Below the pieces are notes generated by a model. That model ran no database searches and was not told the origin of the DNA. It saw nothing but the letters and a program-made list of their open reading frames with translations. A stretch of 64,000 bases of DNA from Pedobacter sp. (GTDB lineage Bacteria > Bacteroidota > Bacteroidia > Sphingobacteriales > Sphingobacteriaceae): contig NZ_JAVHXT010000004.1 of NCBI RefSeq assembly GCF_031119335.1, positions 46,774 through 110,773 of the forward strand. Direction: 5' to 3'. Below, piece after piece: positions 1-8,137 of the stretch. How positions within the stretch are numbered: the first letter of the stretch is position 1; the number at the start of each line of letters is the position of its first letter. The position numbers and the translations under genes are program-made.

Positions 1-96
1 AAAGATGGTGATAAAAACTACTTCCAAGTTGACGTGAAGAAAGAAGAAGAAACAGCTTCATTGAAATTCGACGCTGAAGGTAAACCAGTAGAATAA
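1..96 (+). CDS. 3' end of a small secreted PepSY-like protein (partial)
   Basis: Only the last 31 codons and the TAA stop are in the window. The encoded peptide is identical, residue for residue, to the last 31 residues of the complete gene at 463-768, so this is the upstream member of a tandem pair. The two DNA copies differ at seven third-codon positions, all silent, and in the stop codon (TAA here, TAG there). Function is inferred from the intact paralogue: a short periplasmic or secreted protein that resembles PepSY-like domains. A terminator hairpin follows directly. Confidence 0.85.
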   Translation, partial: KDGDKNYFQVDVKKEEETASLKFDAEGKPVE

Positions 97-129
97 TGAG
101 ATCATTCTAAAAACTACATAATTTGAAAG

Positions 130-157
130 AGCCAGCTTTAATGCTGGCTTTTTTTTT
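130..157 (+). terminator. Rho-independent terminator
   Basis: A 7-bp stem (AGCCAGC / GCTGGCT) with a 6-nt loop is followed by an unbroken T run, 34 nt after the stop codon of the partial gene. This separates the two tandem paralogues into two transcription units. Confidence 0.85.
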
Positions 158-462
158 GTACTGATTTACTCGTTATGGAGAAGGAGGACGACCACAAGCA
201 ACAGTAGAAAGATATGCAACAGAGTTCCTAAGAAAACTTATCAAATTCATAGTAAACACCTTCTAGATCATCAATCTGTTGATTGTCGACATAAGAAACA
301 AGTTGTAGAGAAAGTCCTCAAAACTAATTTTAACACAAAAACTACAATAAACTGATTTTCAAGAAATTAAAGTTTTGACACAACATCAAATCCTTGTTGG
401 CATCATTATGTAGTATTAATTAGTATAATTCACAAAATGTATTAAACTTAAAAATAGATATT
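158..462. other. Intergenic region upstream of the second paralogue
   Basis: About 305 bases with no convincing ORF. It must hold the promoter for the gene at 463. A TTGACA hexamer lies at 375-380, but neither a well-spaced -10 box nor a Bacteroidota TAnnTTTG box follows it, so I do not call a promoter. AT-rich sequence precedes the ATG. Confidence 0.5.
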
Positions 463-768
463 ATGAAAAAGTTATTTGTAGCAGCTATCGTAGCATTCGC
501 AGGTTTTACAGCAACTCAAGCTCAGGCTTCAATCAATAAAGTAGAAATTGTTTCGGTTCAAGACAGCGTAGTGAAAACTCCTATCGAAATATCAGCTTTA
601 CCAGATGCAATTAAAACAGTATTGGCAACAGATCCATATAAAGATTGGACACCAACAGCAGCATTCAGCGTGAAAGATGGCGATAAAAACTACTTCCAAG
701 TTGATGTGAAAAAAGAAGAAGAAACTGCCTCATTGAAATTTGACGCAGAAGGTAAACCAGTAGAATAG
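463..768 (+). CDS. Small secreted PepSY-like protein
   Basis: A 101-residue protein with a clear Sec signal peptide: a Lys-Lys N-terminus, a hydrophobic core (residues 4-16) and probable cleavage after Ala-Gln-Ala near residue 22. The mature part has an 'LPDAIK' helix, then an aromatic 'DW', then a 'YFQVDV' strand and 'LKFDAEGKP'. This order resembles PepSY-like (BLIP-like) domains that are common as secreted proteins in Bacteroidota. The resemblance is by eye, and the molecular role is unknown. It is a tandem duplicate of the partial gene at 1-96 and has its own terminator downstream. Confidence 0.8.
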   Translation: MKKLFVAAIVAFAGFTATQAQASINKVEIVSVQDSVVKTPIEISALPDAIKTVLATDPYKDWTPTAAFSVKDGDKNYFQVDVKKEEETASLKFDAEGKPVE

Positions 769-803
769 TTAGATCTATATTACATTCTTAAAAACTAAAA
801 GCC

Positions 804-842
804 GGAAAAGTCAGTTATATAATACTGGCTTTTCCTATTTTT
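804..842 (+). terminator. Rho-independent terminator
   Basis: A 12-bp stem (804-815 with 824-835, one G-T pair) with an 8-nt loop is followed by TATTTTT. It ends the PepSY-like transcription unit only a few bases before the next start codon, and its T tract overlaps a promoter-like box. Confidence 0.85.
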
Positions 843-843
843 G
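836..843 (+). promoter_or_regulatory. Bacteroidota -7 promoter box for the NtrC-type regulator
   Basis: TATTTTTG matches the -7 consensus TAnnTTTG. It lies 5 nt before the ATG at 849, so the predicted transcript would be leaderless or nearly so. No TTG -33 element is found at the expected spacing, because that place is taken by the terminator hairpin. Confidence 0.45.
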
Positions 844-848
844 TATAT

Positions 849-2168
849 ATGGCATCTGTTTTAATTATTGAAGACGACAGCACTTTCGCTCAGATTATTG
901 AAGGATTTTTAATTAAGAACAATTTCGAAGTAACTACCGTAAGTAATGTTGCCAAAGCTCTCAAATTAATTGCGAACGAAGATTTCCAACTTCTACTAAT
1001 CGATTACCGCTTACCAGACGGTACAGGTATAGATGTACTTAATCACAGAAGAGAAACTGGCCTATCAGTACCCGCAATTATCATGACATCATTTAACGAT
1101 GTTCGTACAGCTGTAAAGGCCATACATTTGGGTGCATCGGATTATATCACCAAGCCTATTAATCCCGATGAACTTTTAATGGTAATTAGCAACGCACTTA
1201 AGAAAAAGGAAACTCAAAAAAACACCGAAAACAATTTCATTCGAGGGAAAAGTGACGTTGCCAATAGGTTATATCAACATATAGACTTAGTTGCCGAAAC
1301 TGATATGTCTGTAGTGATACAAGGCGAAAGTGGTACCGGAAAAGAATTTGCCGCAAGAACCTTACACCAACAAAGCAAACGCAAAAACAAACCATTCATT
1401 GCTATAGATTGCGGTGCACTTTCTAAAGATTTAGCCGCAAGCGAACTGTTTGGTCATGTTAAAGGAGCTTTCACTGGGGCTGTTACCGATAAAAAAGGTT
1501 CGTTCGAAGCCGCAAATGGAGGTACTATTTTCTTAGATGAAATTGGAAACCTGAGCTACGAAGTGCAAGTTAAACTGCTTAGAGCTTTGCAGGAGCGAGT
1601 TATTCAACCTTTGGGCAGCAACAAACAAATTCCAGTTGATGTGCGTATCATTACCGCCACCAACGATGATTTGGCCAACAGCATGAAAAATGGCGAGTTC
1701 CGCGAAGACCTTTACCATCGTATCAACGAATTCAAAATTCAGTTACCACCGCTAAGAGAAAGAGGTTCAGATTTGGAGCTTTTCATCGAACTCTTCATCA
1801 AGATATCTAACGAAGAACTAAACAGAAACGTAAAGGAACTGGATAAAGAAACTCGAAGTCTGCTACTTAAATACGATTGGCCAGGCAACCTCCGTGAGCT
1901 ACGAAACGTAATTAAGCGCATGGTTTTGCTTACCGCTGGCAGTGTTGCCACCGCCGATAGCTTGCCAGATGAAATGAAGATTGCTGTTGCAAATGAAGTT
2001 CCGCTAGACAATCCATCTGATTTGAAAGCGGTGAACGAAAGCAACGAAAAAGCACTCATTGCCGAAACTTTAACCAAAGTGAAGTACAACAAATCTAAAG
2101 CAGCAAAACTGTTAAATATCGACAGGAAAACACTGTACGCCAAAATGGAGCGCTACGGAATTGATTAG
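849..2168 (+). CDS. Sigma-54-dependent response regulator, NtrC/AtoC family
   Basis: A 439-residue cytoplasmic activator with the full three-domain layout. The receiver domain (1-120) has acidic residues E8-D10, phospho-acceptor D52, the switch Thr/Ser at 80-81 and K102. The AAA+ domain (about 130-365) has Walker A GESGTGKE at 159-166, the sigma-54 contact loop GAFTGA at 206-211 and a Walker B ending LDE at 229-231. The C-terminal Fis-type helix-turn-helix covers about 400-439. It should remodel RpoN holoenzyme at distant promoters when phosphorylated. No partner kinase is adjacent, so it is an orphan here; the nearest kinase is at 4688-7159 on the other strand. Confidence 0.93.
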   Translation: MASVLIIEDDSTFAQIIEGFLIKNNFEVTTVSNVAKALKLIANEDFQLLLIDYRLPDGTGIDVLNHRRETGLSVPAIIMTSFNDVRTAVKAIHLGASDYITKPINPDELLMVISNALKKKETQKNTENNFIRGKSDVANRLYQHIDLVAETDMSVVIQGESGTGKEFAARTLHQQSKRKNKPFIAIDCGALSKDLAASELFGHVKGAFTGAVTDKKGSFEAANGGTIFLDEIGNLSYEVQVKLLRALQERVIQPLGSNKQIPVDVRIITATNDDLANSMKNGEFREDLYHRINEFKIQLPPLRERGSDLELFIELFIKISNEELNRNVKELDKETRSLLLKYDWPGNLRELRNVIKRMVLLTAGSVATADSLPDEMKIAVANEVPLDNPSDLKAVNESNEKALIAETLTKVKYNKSKAAKLLNIDRKTLYAKMERYGID

Positions 2169-2240
2169 CTTGCGTACGGGCTAAACATTTTCCGCCCATT
2201 TTTTCTGAAAAGCATAACCTCTACCACTATCAACAACAAG

Positions 2241-2300
2241 TCCTTCTTTCCGCTGTAGTCCCTTCTTTCGCTGCGCTCAATTGGGAGCTGCCGCTACAAT
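2241..2300. repeat. Dispersed palindromic element (compact copy)
   Basis: A sequence containing CTTTCCGCTGTAGTC and, further on, GCCGCTACAAT. The same two blocks reappear at 7991-8006 and 8121-8131, where they flank another repeat. It lies in the 246-bp gap between the sigma-54 activator and the gene at 2415. Function is unknown; this looks like a REP-like extragenic repeat. Confidence 0.55.
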
Positions 2301-2414
2301 AAGGTTTATTTAACAATGGCTTATACTACTATTTGCATCTTTTAGAATACGTATTTTCGGGTATCCAAAATTGTAAGCTAAGCAATATATTTACAGCCAG
2401 TTAATTAGCCAAAG

Positions 2415-3779
2415 ATGGAAAAACCTGCTATTAAACAAACTATTGTATTTCTAATCCTTTTAGCAACATCATTAATTGCAAATTCACAACCGAAAACAAC
2501 CCTAGCTAAACCAGCTGCAAATGAGCGAGTAGAAGTACTTAAAAAAGTAATAGCCGTTGCTGTCAACCCCAAAAACAATGGATTACAATTGGTAGATACT
2601 ATGTCTGTTGTTTCCAAAACGCATGGTATGTTGCTCAGTTCCATACCTTTTCCAGAAGCGACAAACGGTACTGGCATTTTATCTCGCTATGTATCGTACA
2701 ACAACAATATGGCTAAAATAAATTACAGCTGGATAGCATATATGAGAAAAATAAATACTGCTGACAGCCTGTCTTTTAATAAACAAATTGGACAATTGCA
2801 AGAAACTGTTGCTCTAGCATTACCTACTAATGTTAGGGACACTTTCTACACCAGAACCGATTATGGTGAGAAAAAAATGATTTGGCAATGGAAACCACAT
2901 CAAAACTATATTATAATTATAAAAGCTGCATCAAACATAAAATACAATTCGCCTTACGAAATTAGTTTAGAAGTGATTGTCGATAAAACCGTAGCTCAAA
3001 ACCAAAAAATAATGTTGGATACTTTAATGAATAAGTATACCACACTCGCTAGAAATGCAACTACTCGACAAGCTGCGGCTGCTTATGGGCTTACCCTATT
3101 CAAACTATTAAAATCAGAACAACTTTCTGATAAAGAAATTTTAGATAAAATGAGGCCTATAGTAATGCAAGCAGCCACAAAAGATATGGGTGCTGCCTTT
3201 GATATTATCATTAACAGTCAGGGGTATTTGCTGAAAGACCTACAAAAAGAGCTAACACCCGAACAATTAAATGCTTTTCGTTCGGAGGCAAAAAAAGTAG
3301 TCGACGATTTCGAAGTTAAGCAAAACGGAAAAAATATAAAAGTAACACAAGCTACCGCACCGCCAAAACCGCAAAAGCAAATTTATAATTTATACTACAC
3401 CAACGACCCAAATCCGGGACCAAACTCAAAGTATGTGTACATTAATTATCAAGATGTAGATGGACAGTATAGTATCAGAGACATTGCATTTATTCCAAAA
3501 AAAGGAAAAGATAAATGGCGAGTGATGGCCATAGGGCCTGACAAAGTGGTAAGCAGTTTACATTTTACTTCGCTAGGCGGTTACTGGAAAGCCGTAAATA
3601 TTAGAGATTGTTTTATTTGCTATGGCACCGGAACAGAAACAAGACAAACACCATACACCTACTATTACGAAGAGAAAGGCATTTACAACAAATATACCTA
3701 CAGCGGTAGTGGCTATAATACCACTTCTAAATTTTGTACTTCTTGTAATGGAGGAGGTTACAAAATTAGCCTAATGTAA
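2415..3779 (+). CDS. Secreted protein with C-terminal DnaJ-type cysteine motifs, function unknown
   Basis: A 454-residue protein with an N-terminal signal peptide (hydrophobic residues about 9-22, followed by Asn-Ser-Gln). I recognise no family for the body. The last 55 residues carry two cysteine knuckles, CFICYGTG and CTSCNGGG, that resemble the CxxCxGxG zinc motifs of DnaJ, separated by a Tyr/Thr-rich stretch. Only two knuckles are present, half a DnaJ zinc domain. The central part (residues about 190-300) is predicted helical. It ends 5 nt from the stop of the convergent HAD gene, with no terminator visible between them. Confidence 0.75.
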   Translation: MEKPAIKQTIVFLILLATSLIANSQPKTTLAKPAANERVEVLKKVIAVAVNPKNNGLQLVDTMSVVSKTHGMLLSSIPFPEATNGTGILSRYVSYNNNMAKINYSWIAYMRKINTADSLSFNKQIGQLQETVALALPTNVRDTFYTRTDYGEKKMIWQWKPHQNYIIIIKAASNIKYNSPYEISLEVIVDKTVAQNQKIMLDTLMNKYTTLARNATTRQAAAAYGLTLFKLLKSEQLSDKEILDKMRPIVMQAATKDMGAAFDIIINSQGYLLKDLQKELTPEQLNAFRSEAKKVVDDFEVKQNGKNIKVTQATAPPKPQKQIYNLYYTNDPNPGPNSKYVYINYQDVDGQYSIRDIAFIPKKGKDKWRVMAIGPDKVVSSLHFTSLGGYWKAVNIRDCFICYGTGTETRQTPYTYYYEEKGIYNKYTYSGSGYNTTSKFCTSCNGGGYKISLM

Positions 3780-3784
3780 TAACC

Positions 3785-4573
3785 TTAAATAATCTCGAAA
3801 TGCTTCAGAGCATTCCAAATGCCATCACTGTCTACATCATCAGTAACGTAATTTGCTATTGCTTTTACTTCCGGATTGGCGTTGCCCATGGCTACTCCTA
3901 TTTGCACGTGCTTCAGCATTTCAATATCATTACCGCCATCGCCAAAAGCCATGGTTTCGGTTAAATCAATGCCAAAATATTTACAGAAAACATCAATCCC
4001 TACTTTTTTACTTTGGTTTTTTGCGTTAACGTCCGCAAATAAAGGTGTCCATCTAGAGGCGGTAGAATTTGGCATTACCGCAGCCATAAAAGCACTTTCC
4101 TGTTCTGGTCCTAAGAAAATATTTGTCTGCAAAACAGAAGTAACATCAACCTTATCAAAATCGATAATTGGCGGCACCGGAAGGTTAACATGCGCATACA
4201 TTCCAGCAATTTCTGGAGTTACATCATAGATACCAATTTCCTTCTCAGACATGAAAGAAAAACTCAGTGAATTTTCCTTCGCATAAGCTAAAATTCTACG
4301 AATATCATCAGCATCAATGCACTGTTTAAAAAGCAGTTCTTCATCTTTCGTTACACAATAACCCCCATTAAAAGTAATGTATCCATCGAAATTTAAATAT
4401 TTCACATGATCAATACTGTTAATTGAACGACCAGTAGATAAAATAATCTTTATGCCTTTAGCCTGTAATTCGGAAATTGCTTTTTCTGTAGTATCAGCTA
4501 CTTTATGCGTTTTGAAACTTAATAATGTACCGTCTATATCGAAAAAAATAGCTTTTACGGATGGATTTTGCAT
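3785..4573 (-). CDS. Cof-type HAD-superfamily phosphatase
   Basis: A 262-residue soluble hydrolase. Motif I is DIDGT at 12-16, giving nucleophile D12 and acid/base D14. A Ser-Thr-Gly motif II follows near residue 42, and GDGGND at 211-216 supplies the Mg-binding acidic residues. Spacing and length fit the Cof/YidA class IIB group with a large alpha/beta cap. These enzymes dephosphorylate sugar phosphates and related metabolites; the substrate cannot be read from sequence. The ATG at 4573 is set by a promoter-like box 4 nt upstream. Confidence 0.9.
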   Translation of the reverse strand: MQNPSVKAIFFDIDGTLLSFKTHKVADTTEKAISELQAKGIKIILSTGRSINSIDHVKYLNFDGYITFNGGYCVTKDEELLFKQCIDADDIRRILAYAKENSLSFSFMSEKEIGIYDVTPEIAGMYAHVNLPVPPIIDFDKVDVTSVLQTNIFLGPEQESAFMAAVMPNSTASRWTPLFADVNAKNQSKKVGIDVFCKYFGIDLTETMAFGDGGNDIEMLKHVQIGVAMGNANPEVKAIANYVTDDVDSDGIWNALKHFEII

Positions 4574-4577
4574 GAAA

Positions 4578-4585
4578 CAAAGTTA
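4578..4585 (-). promoter_or_regulatory. Bacteroidota -7 promoter box for the HAD gene
   Basis: On the minus strand TAACTTTG matches TAnnTTTG and ends 4 nt before the ATG, again implying a leaderless or nearly leaderless transcript. No clear -33 TTG is seen. Confidence 0.5.
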
Positions 4586-4595
4586 AGAAACATTC

Positions 4596-4679
4596 CCCGC
4601 TGATCTTCGCAGATTTAGGCCCGCAGATGTAACTTTTCAGTCATTTGTGTCTGCGAAAAAATCTGTGTTAATCTGCGGG
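4596..4679. repeat. Dispersed palindromic repeat with interleaved arms
   Basis: An extragenic element between the HAD gene and the hybrid kinase. TTCGCAGA (4606-4613) pairs with TCTGCGAA (4650-4657), and CCCGCAGA (4620-4627) pairs with TCTGCGGG (4672-4679). The outer ends also begin CCCGC and end GCGGG. Similar 'CTGCG' palindromes occur between genes in many Bacteroidota. This is the only copy in the window. Confidence 0.6.
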
Positions 4680-4687
4680 AGAAATAA

Positions 4688-7159
4688 TTAGTGAGAAATT
4701 GTGCCGATGCGAAATTCTATAGTCCTTAATAACGATTGCAACTGCTCCAGCAAATCAGTTATGCTAGTTTGAATAGCTTCATCCAACATTTCTACATCGG
4801 CAATCTCTTGCTCCAATTGCCTAAATGCAGCACCTAAATCTTTGGCTCCAATTTGCGCAACCCTTCCAGCTAGGCGATGAACAACCAACCTTGCCTGCGG
4901 CTGATTTCCATCTACCAAACTTTGTTGCAACAGCATTTTATCTTCTTCGCAATCTCGTTTAAAGCTGGCCAAAATCTTTCCCATCATTTCTTGGTCGCCC
5001 ATTGTCATTTTTTGCAAAGAAGTATCATCAAAACTTATTTCTTCTATAGCAGGCGGAATTGCAAACAAGCTCAACAAATCCTCCGCTTTAAAAGGTTTAA
5101 TGATCACGCCTTCAAACCCCTGATCTAAAACCGCCTGCTGTTCATCTGGCAAAACCTGCGCAGTAATAGCGTAATACTTCACATTGGCAGGCAACTTCGC
5201 TTTTAGCTTTTGGTGCAGTTCAATGCCAGTAATCCCTTCTAAACGCATATCTACCAAAACGTAGGCTAAATTATCGTCTAAAGGTTCGTTCAAAATTGCC
5301 TCGGCGGTGCTGAAAGTTTTATACGGAATTTTGTGGGCAGAAAAAATCAAATCGCACAGTTCTAAGATCAGTTTATCATCATCAATTACCCAAACGGTCT
5401 TCGTTCTATCCACAGCTTTCGTTTTCGCCAAACCAATTGTTTCTAATGGAGCAGCCACTTGCTGATATGGCAAATAAACCACAAACGAAGTGCCCTTACC
5501 CGGCTTACTTTTAGCAGTAATTCGGCCCTGCTGTGCATCAACCAATGTTTTTACAATAGCCAAACCCAAACCAGTACCATTTTGGTTAATTACCTGATGG
5601 TCTTGGTTGGCCACCTGCTCAAACTCCTTAAAAATATTTTCCTGATCTTTCTCCGAAAAACCAATGCCAGTATCTTCTACAGTAAAATAGCAGTGTACTA
5701 AACCCTCCGCTTCCTTACAATCTGCCGAAAGCTTCACATAACCTTTCATGGTAAACTTAATGGCATTGCCCAACAAATTGTAGAGTATTTGCTTTAATCT
5801 AAAGGCATCACCATTTACCCAATGTGGTTCGGTTAAATCAAAATTAGCCAACAGACTGATGCCTTTCTTTTCCGCTAAAGGGCGTACCGCATCCAACACC
5901 TCGTCCAATAATTTTTGAAGATCAAAATTCTCCTGTTTAAAGCTAAACTCACCCGAAGTAATCCGATTATAATCTAATACTTCATTTACAATCTGCAACA
6001 AATGCACCGAAGAACGATGTATCGCATCTACATGCTTTTTATCGGGTTGGTCTTGGCGTGCAATAAATTCTGCATAACCCAAAATAGCTTGCAAAGGTGT
6101 TCTAATTTCGTGGCTCATATTAGAAAGGAAGCGCTGTTTAGCCCTGCCGTGATACTCTGCCTCCTCTTTAGCTTTTTCTAGCGCCACCCTATATCTATTG
6201 TTCTTTGTAATATCGATAAGAATTAATGAACCCAAAATCAGGGTAATCACAAAAAACACAATAATGATGATCTTGATTTGCTGAACCCCCTCGCTAACCA
6301 CTGCTCTTGCCTGTTCTCCTGTAGAGTCTATTTGTGTTAAAGCTTCCGATTCTACTTCACGAAGTACATTAAGCATTTGTTTGGTGAGCGCACTACTAGA
6401 ACTGGCCAATTCAGCTTCCTTCTTTAAAAAACGATTGCTCTTTTGGCGCTGTTCGGTTTCTATCGTTTTTAACGAAGCTTCTACGTTCCGCATAACGCTA
6501 TCTTCAACCAGGGGGTTTAGTGTATCTTTCTTCACCTTGTATTCTTCGCTGATAATCTTATAAACCTCTGCCTTCTTTTTCCCGAACAATCTGCTTAAAA
6601 AACCACGAGATTTTTGTTCATCTTCTGGCGCAACTGTGGTGGTTGAAGTTGAAGTTTCTGTAGTAAAAACGGCACTATCCGCTTCTCTGGTGCGCTGTGA
6701 AAACAAAGTGTTTAACTTTTCTACCTCCTCCGAAAAAGATTGCGTATTCACTAAATTTTCCTTCACTTCCAAATAAAGCAGAAACTGCTTATCTCTATCT
6801 TTTAGCAACTGTTTCAGCTTCGAAATTCGCTTTTGCTGTTCTTGGTCGGCATCGTAAAGTGTATTTAAGGTATCTAGTGTTCTGCGTAATTTCTGTGTAG
6901 CAGCAAAAAAGCTCACATTATTTTTCGGCTCCCGCTGCAATTGGTCTAAAGAGGCTATTTGATGCGAAAGTTTGTTTACCAGCCTTAACTTATCATTGGG
7001 GGTCGATATTTTTTCAACCGTACCCAATATTTCTTCAAAAACAAACTTACTTACACCCCAGGCCATCACCAAAGCCAAACCTGCAAACAAAAATCCGAGC
7101 ACCACTTTGCCTTTGGTAGCTCTAAAAAAATGTTTCTGAGGTTGCGTTGTCGAAGTCAT
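4688..7159 (-). CDS. Membrane-bound hybrid sensor histidine kinase (HisKA-HATPase-REC-Hpt)
   Basis: About 823 residues. An N-terminal transmembrane helix and a second one near residue 300 enclose a roughly 260-residue coiled-coil-rich extracytoplasmic sensor region. Then come HisKA with 'SHEIRTP' near residue 345, HATPase with 'GTGLGLAIV', a receiver domain ('VIDDDK', 'LVDMRL') and a C-terminal Hpt domain with 'HRLAG'. The whole phosphorelay up to Hpt is in one chain, so a separate output regulator is expected. The ATG at 7159 is preferred. An in-frame GTG at 7183 would add eight residues, but nothing supports it. It is divergent from the WYL regulator at 7256. Confidence 0.9.
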   Translation of the reverse strand: MTSTTQPQKHFFRATKGKVVLGFLFAGLALVMAWGVSKFVFEEILGTVEKISTPNDKLRLVNKLSHQIASLDQLQREPKNNVSFFAATQKLRRTLDTLNTLYDADQEQQKRISKLKQLLKDRDKQFLLYLEVKENLVNTQSFSEEVEKLNTLFSQRTREADSAVFTTETSTSTTTVAPEDEQKSRGFLSRLFGKKKAEVYKIISEEYKVKKDTLNPLVEDSVMRNVEASLKTIETEQRQKSNRFLKKEAELASSSSALTKQMLNVLREVESEALTQIDSTGEQARAVVSEGVQQIKIIIIVFFVITLILGSLILIDITKNNRYRVALEKAKEEAEYHGRAKQRFLSNMSHEIRTPLQAILGYAEFIARQDQPDKKHVDAIHRSSVHLLQIVNEVLDYNRITSGEFSFKQENFDLQKLLDEVLDAVRPLAEKKGISLLANFDLTEPHWVNGDAFRLKQILYNLLGNAIKFTMKGYVKLSADCKEAEGLVHCYFTVEDTGIGFSEKDQENIFKEFEQVANQDHQVINQNGTGLGLAIVKTLVDAQQGRITAKSKPGKGTSFVVYLPYQQVAAPLETIGLAKTKAVDRTKTVWVIDDDKLILELCDLIFSAHKIPYKTFSTAEAILNEPLDDNLAYVLVDMRLEGITGIELHQKLKAKLPANVKYYAITAQVLPDEQQAVLDQGFEGVIIKPFKAEDLLSLFAIPPAIEEISFDDTSLQKMTMGDQEMMGKILASFKRDCEEDKMLLQQSLVDGNQPQARLVVHRLAGRVAQIGAKDLGAAFRQLEQEIADVEMLDEAIQTSITDLLEQLQSLLRTIEFRIGTISH

Positions 7160-7243
7160 ATCTAAATAATAACCACAAAACACGCACCGAAAGTGTTTTC
7201 AAAATCTAAAATTTTTATTACTTAGAAGTTCTTCACCAAACTA

Positions 7244-7251
7244 TATCTTTG
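7244..7251 (+). promoter_or_regulatory. Bacteroidota -7 promoter box for the WYL regulator
   Basis: TATCTTTG is a full match to TAnnTTTG and sits 4 nt before the ATG at 7256. It implies a leaderless or very short leader. The -33 TTG is not evident. Confidence 0.5.
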
Positions 7252-7255
7252 TTAA

Positions 7256-7945
7256 ATGAACAGAATCGATCGGCTATTCGGCATCCTCATTTTATTGCAA
7301 TCTAAAAAGCATGTAAGTGCCGAAACCATTGCCAATCGTTTCGAAATCAGCGTTCGTACCGTTTATCGAGATGTAAAAGCTCTGGCCGAACAGGGTGTGC
7401 CTTTAAGCTTCGAACCCAGCAAAGGCTACTTCATTGTTCAGGGTTATTTTCTTCCGCCAGTTTCTTTTAATACCGACGAAGCCAGTGCTTTATTAATGAT
7501 GGAACGTTTTATAGAAGGCTTTGCTGATAAATCTATCAAACAGCATTACCACAGTGCGCTAGATAAAGTGAAGAACGTACTAAAAAGCAATCAGAAAGAA
7601 GTGCTCGAGAACCTGAATGAGAACATCAGGCTTCAGTTGCCAAAACGTATGCACAGCGATGTTGAGTATCTTTCTTTGCTCCAAAATGCCATTGCAGATA
7701 AAAATATTGTTCACATCAAATACAAAAATTACAAAGAAGAAATTAGCGAGCGCCGTTTAGAACCCATCGGATTAATTTTTTACGCCTTCTCCTGGCATTT
7801 AATCGGCTATTGCCACCTCCGCAACTCCTACCGAGATTTTAAAGTCAACAACATCCTGCAACTCAATTGTTCCTCACTGCCTTTTACACTCGCATCGCAC
7901 ATCAGCATTAACGATTACATGAAACAGCTGCCTGTTGATTATTAG
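7256..7945 (+). CDS. YafY-type transcriptional regulator (HTH + WYL domain)
   Basis: A 229-residue cytoplasmic protein. Residues 1-60 form a winged helix-turn-helix of the HTH_11 type ('ETIANRFEISVRTVYRDV'). Residues about 135-215 match the WYL ligand-sensing domain, with the signature written 'WHLIGYC' instead of W-Y-L, followed by 'YRDFKVNNI'. It is somewhat shorter than typical 300-residue WYL proteins and lacks a C-terminal extension. WYL regulators sense nucleotides or other small ligands and often act as repressors. It is divergent from the hybrid kinase with about 100 nt between start codons. Confidence 0.88.
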   Translation: MNRIDRLFGILILLQSKKHVSAETIANRFEISVRTVYRDVKALAEQGVPLSFEPSKGYFIVQGYFLPPVSFNTDEASALLMMERFIEGFADKSIKQHYHSALDKVKNVLKSNQKEVLENLNENIRLQLPKRMHSDVEYLSLLQNAIADKNIVHIKYKNYKEEISERRLEPIGLIFYAFSWHLIGYCHLRNSYRDFKVNNILQLNCSSLPFTLASHISINDYMKQLPVDY

Positions 7946-7985
7946 TTGTTTTTGAAAGCGATTGTCATCCATTATCGGCAATTGC

Positions 7986-8137
7986 AGCCCCGCTTTCCGC
8001 TGTAATCTTTTTGTATTCTGTTGCCGTCATTTCGAACGCAGAGAGAAATCTGTTAAATAGAAGTACTTAACTTACAGATTCCTCCTCATACCTCGTCGAA
8101 ATGACGCACCAAAAAGTATTTCCACTACAATCGGGCT
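7986..8137. repeat. Outer palindromic repeat interrupted by an inner one
   Basis: The ends are AGCCC (7986-7990) and GGGCT (8133-8137). Inside are CTTTCCGCTGTAATC on the left and CCACTACAATC on the right, the same two blocks as the compact copy near 2241-2300. Between them, CTTTTTG (8007-8013) and CAAAAAG (8110-8116) form a further inverted pair around the inner repeat at 8025-8106. The compact copy has about 30 nt between its blocks; here there are about 115 nt. Confidence 0.6.
8025..8106. repeat. Inverted repeat, CGTCATTTCGA family, copy 1
   Basis: Perfect 11-nt terminal arms CGTCATTTCGA and TCGAAATGACG enclose about 60 nt with secondary arms GAGAAATCTGT and ACAGATTCCTCC. The second copy, at 24774-24898, has identical 11-nt ends and the same GAGAAATCT/AGATTTCTC inner arms around a longer centre. 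No ORF is inside; it looks like a non-coding REP- or MITE-like element. Confidence 0.75.

Noticed and set aside
375-403. TTGACA as a sigma-70 -35 box before the second PepSY-like gene
   Set aside because: No -10-like hexamer at 16-18 nt, and the Bacteroidota housekeeping sigma factor does not use this consensus.
3876-4229. 117-codon frame antisense to the HAD phosphatase gene
   Set aside because: A shadow of the real gene in another frame; its composition follows from the sense codons and no motif is present.
7160-7183. GTG start for the hybrid kinase, eight codons upstream
   Set aside because: The ATG at 7159 directly precedes the usual short cytoplasmic segment before the first membrane helix; nothing supports the GTG.
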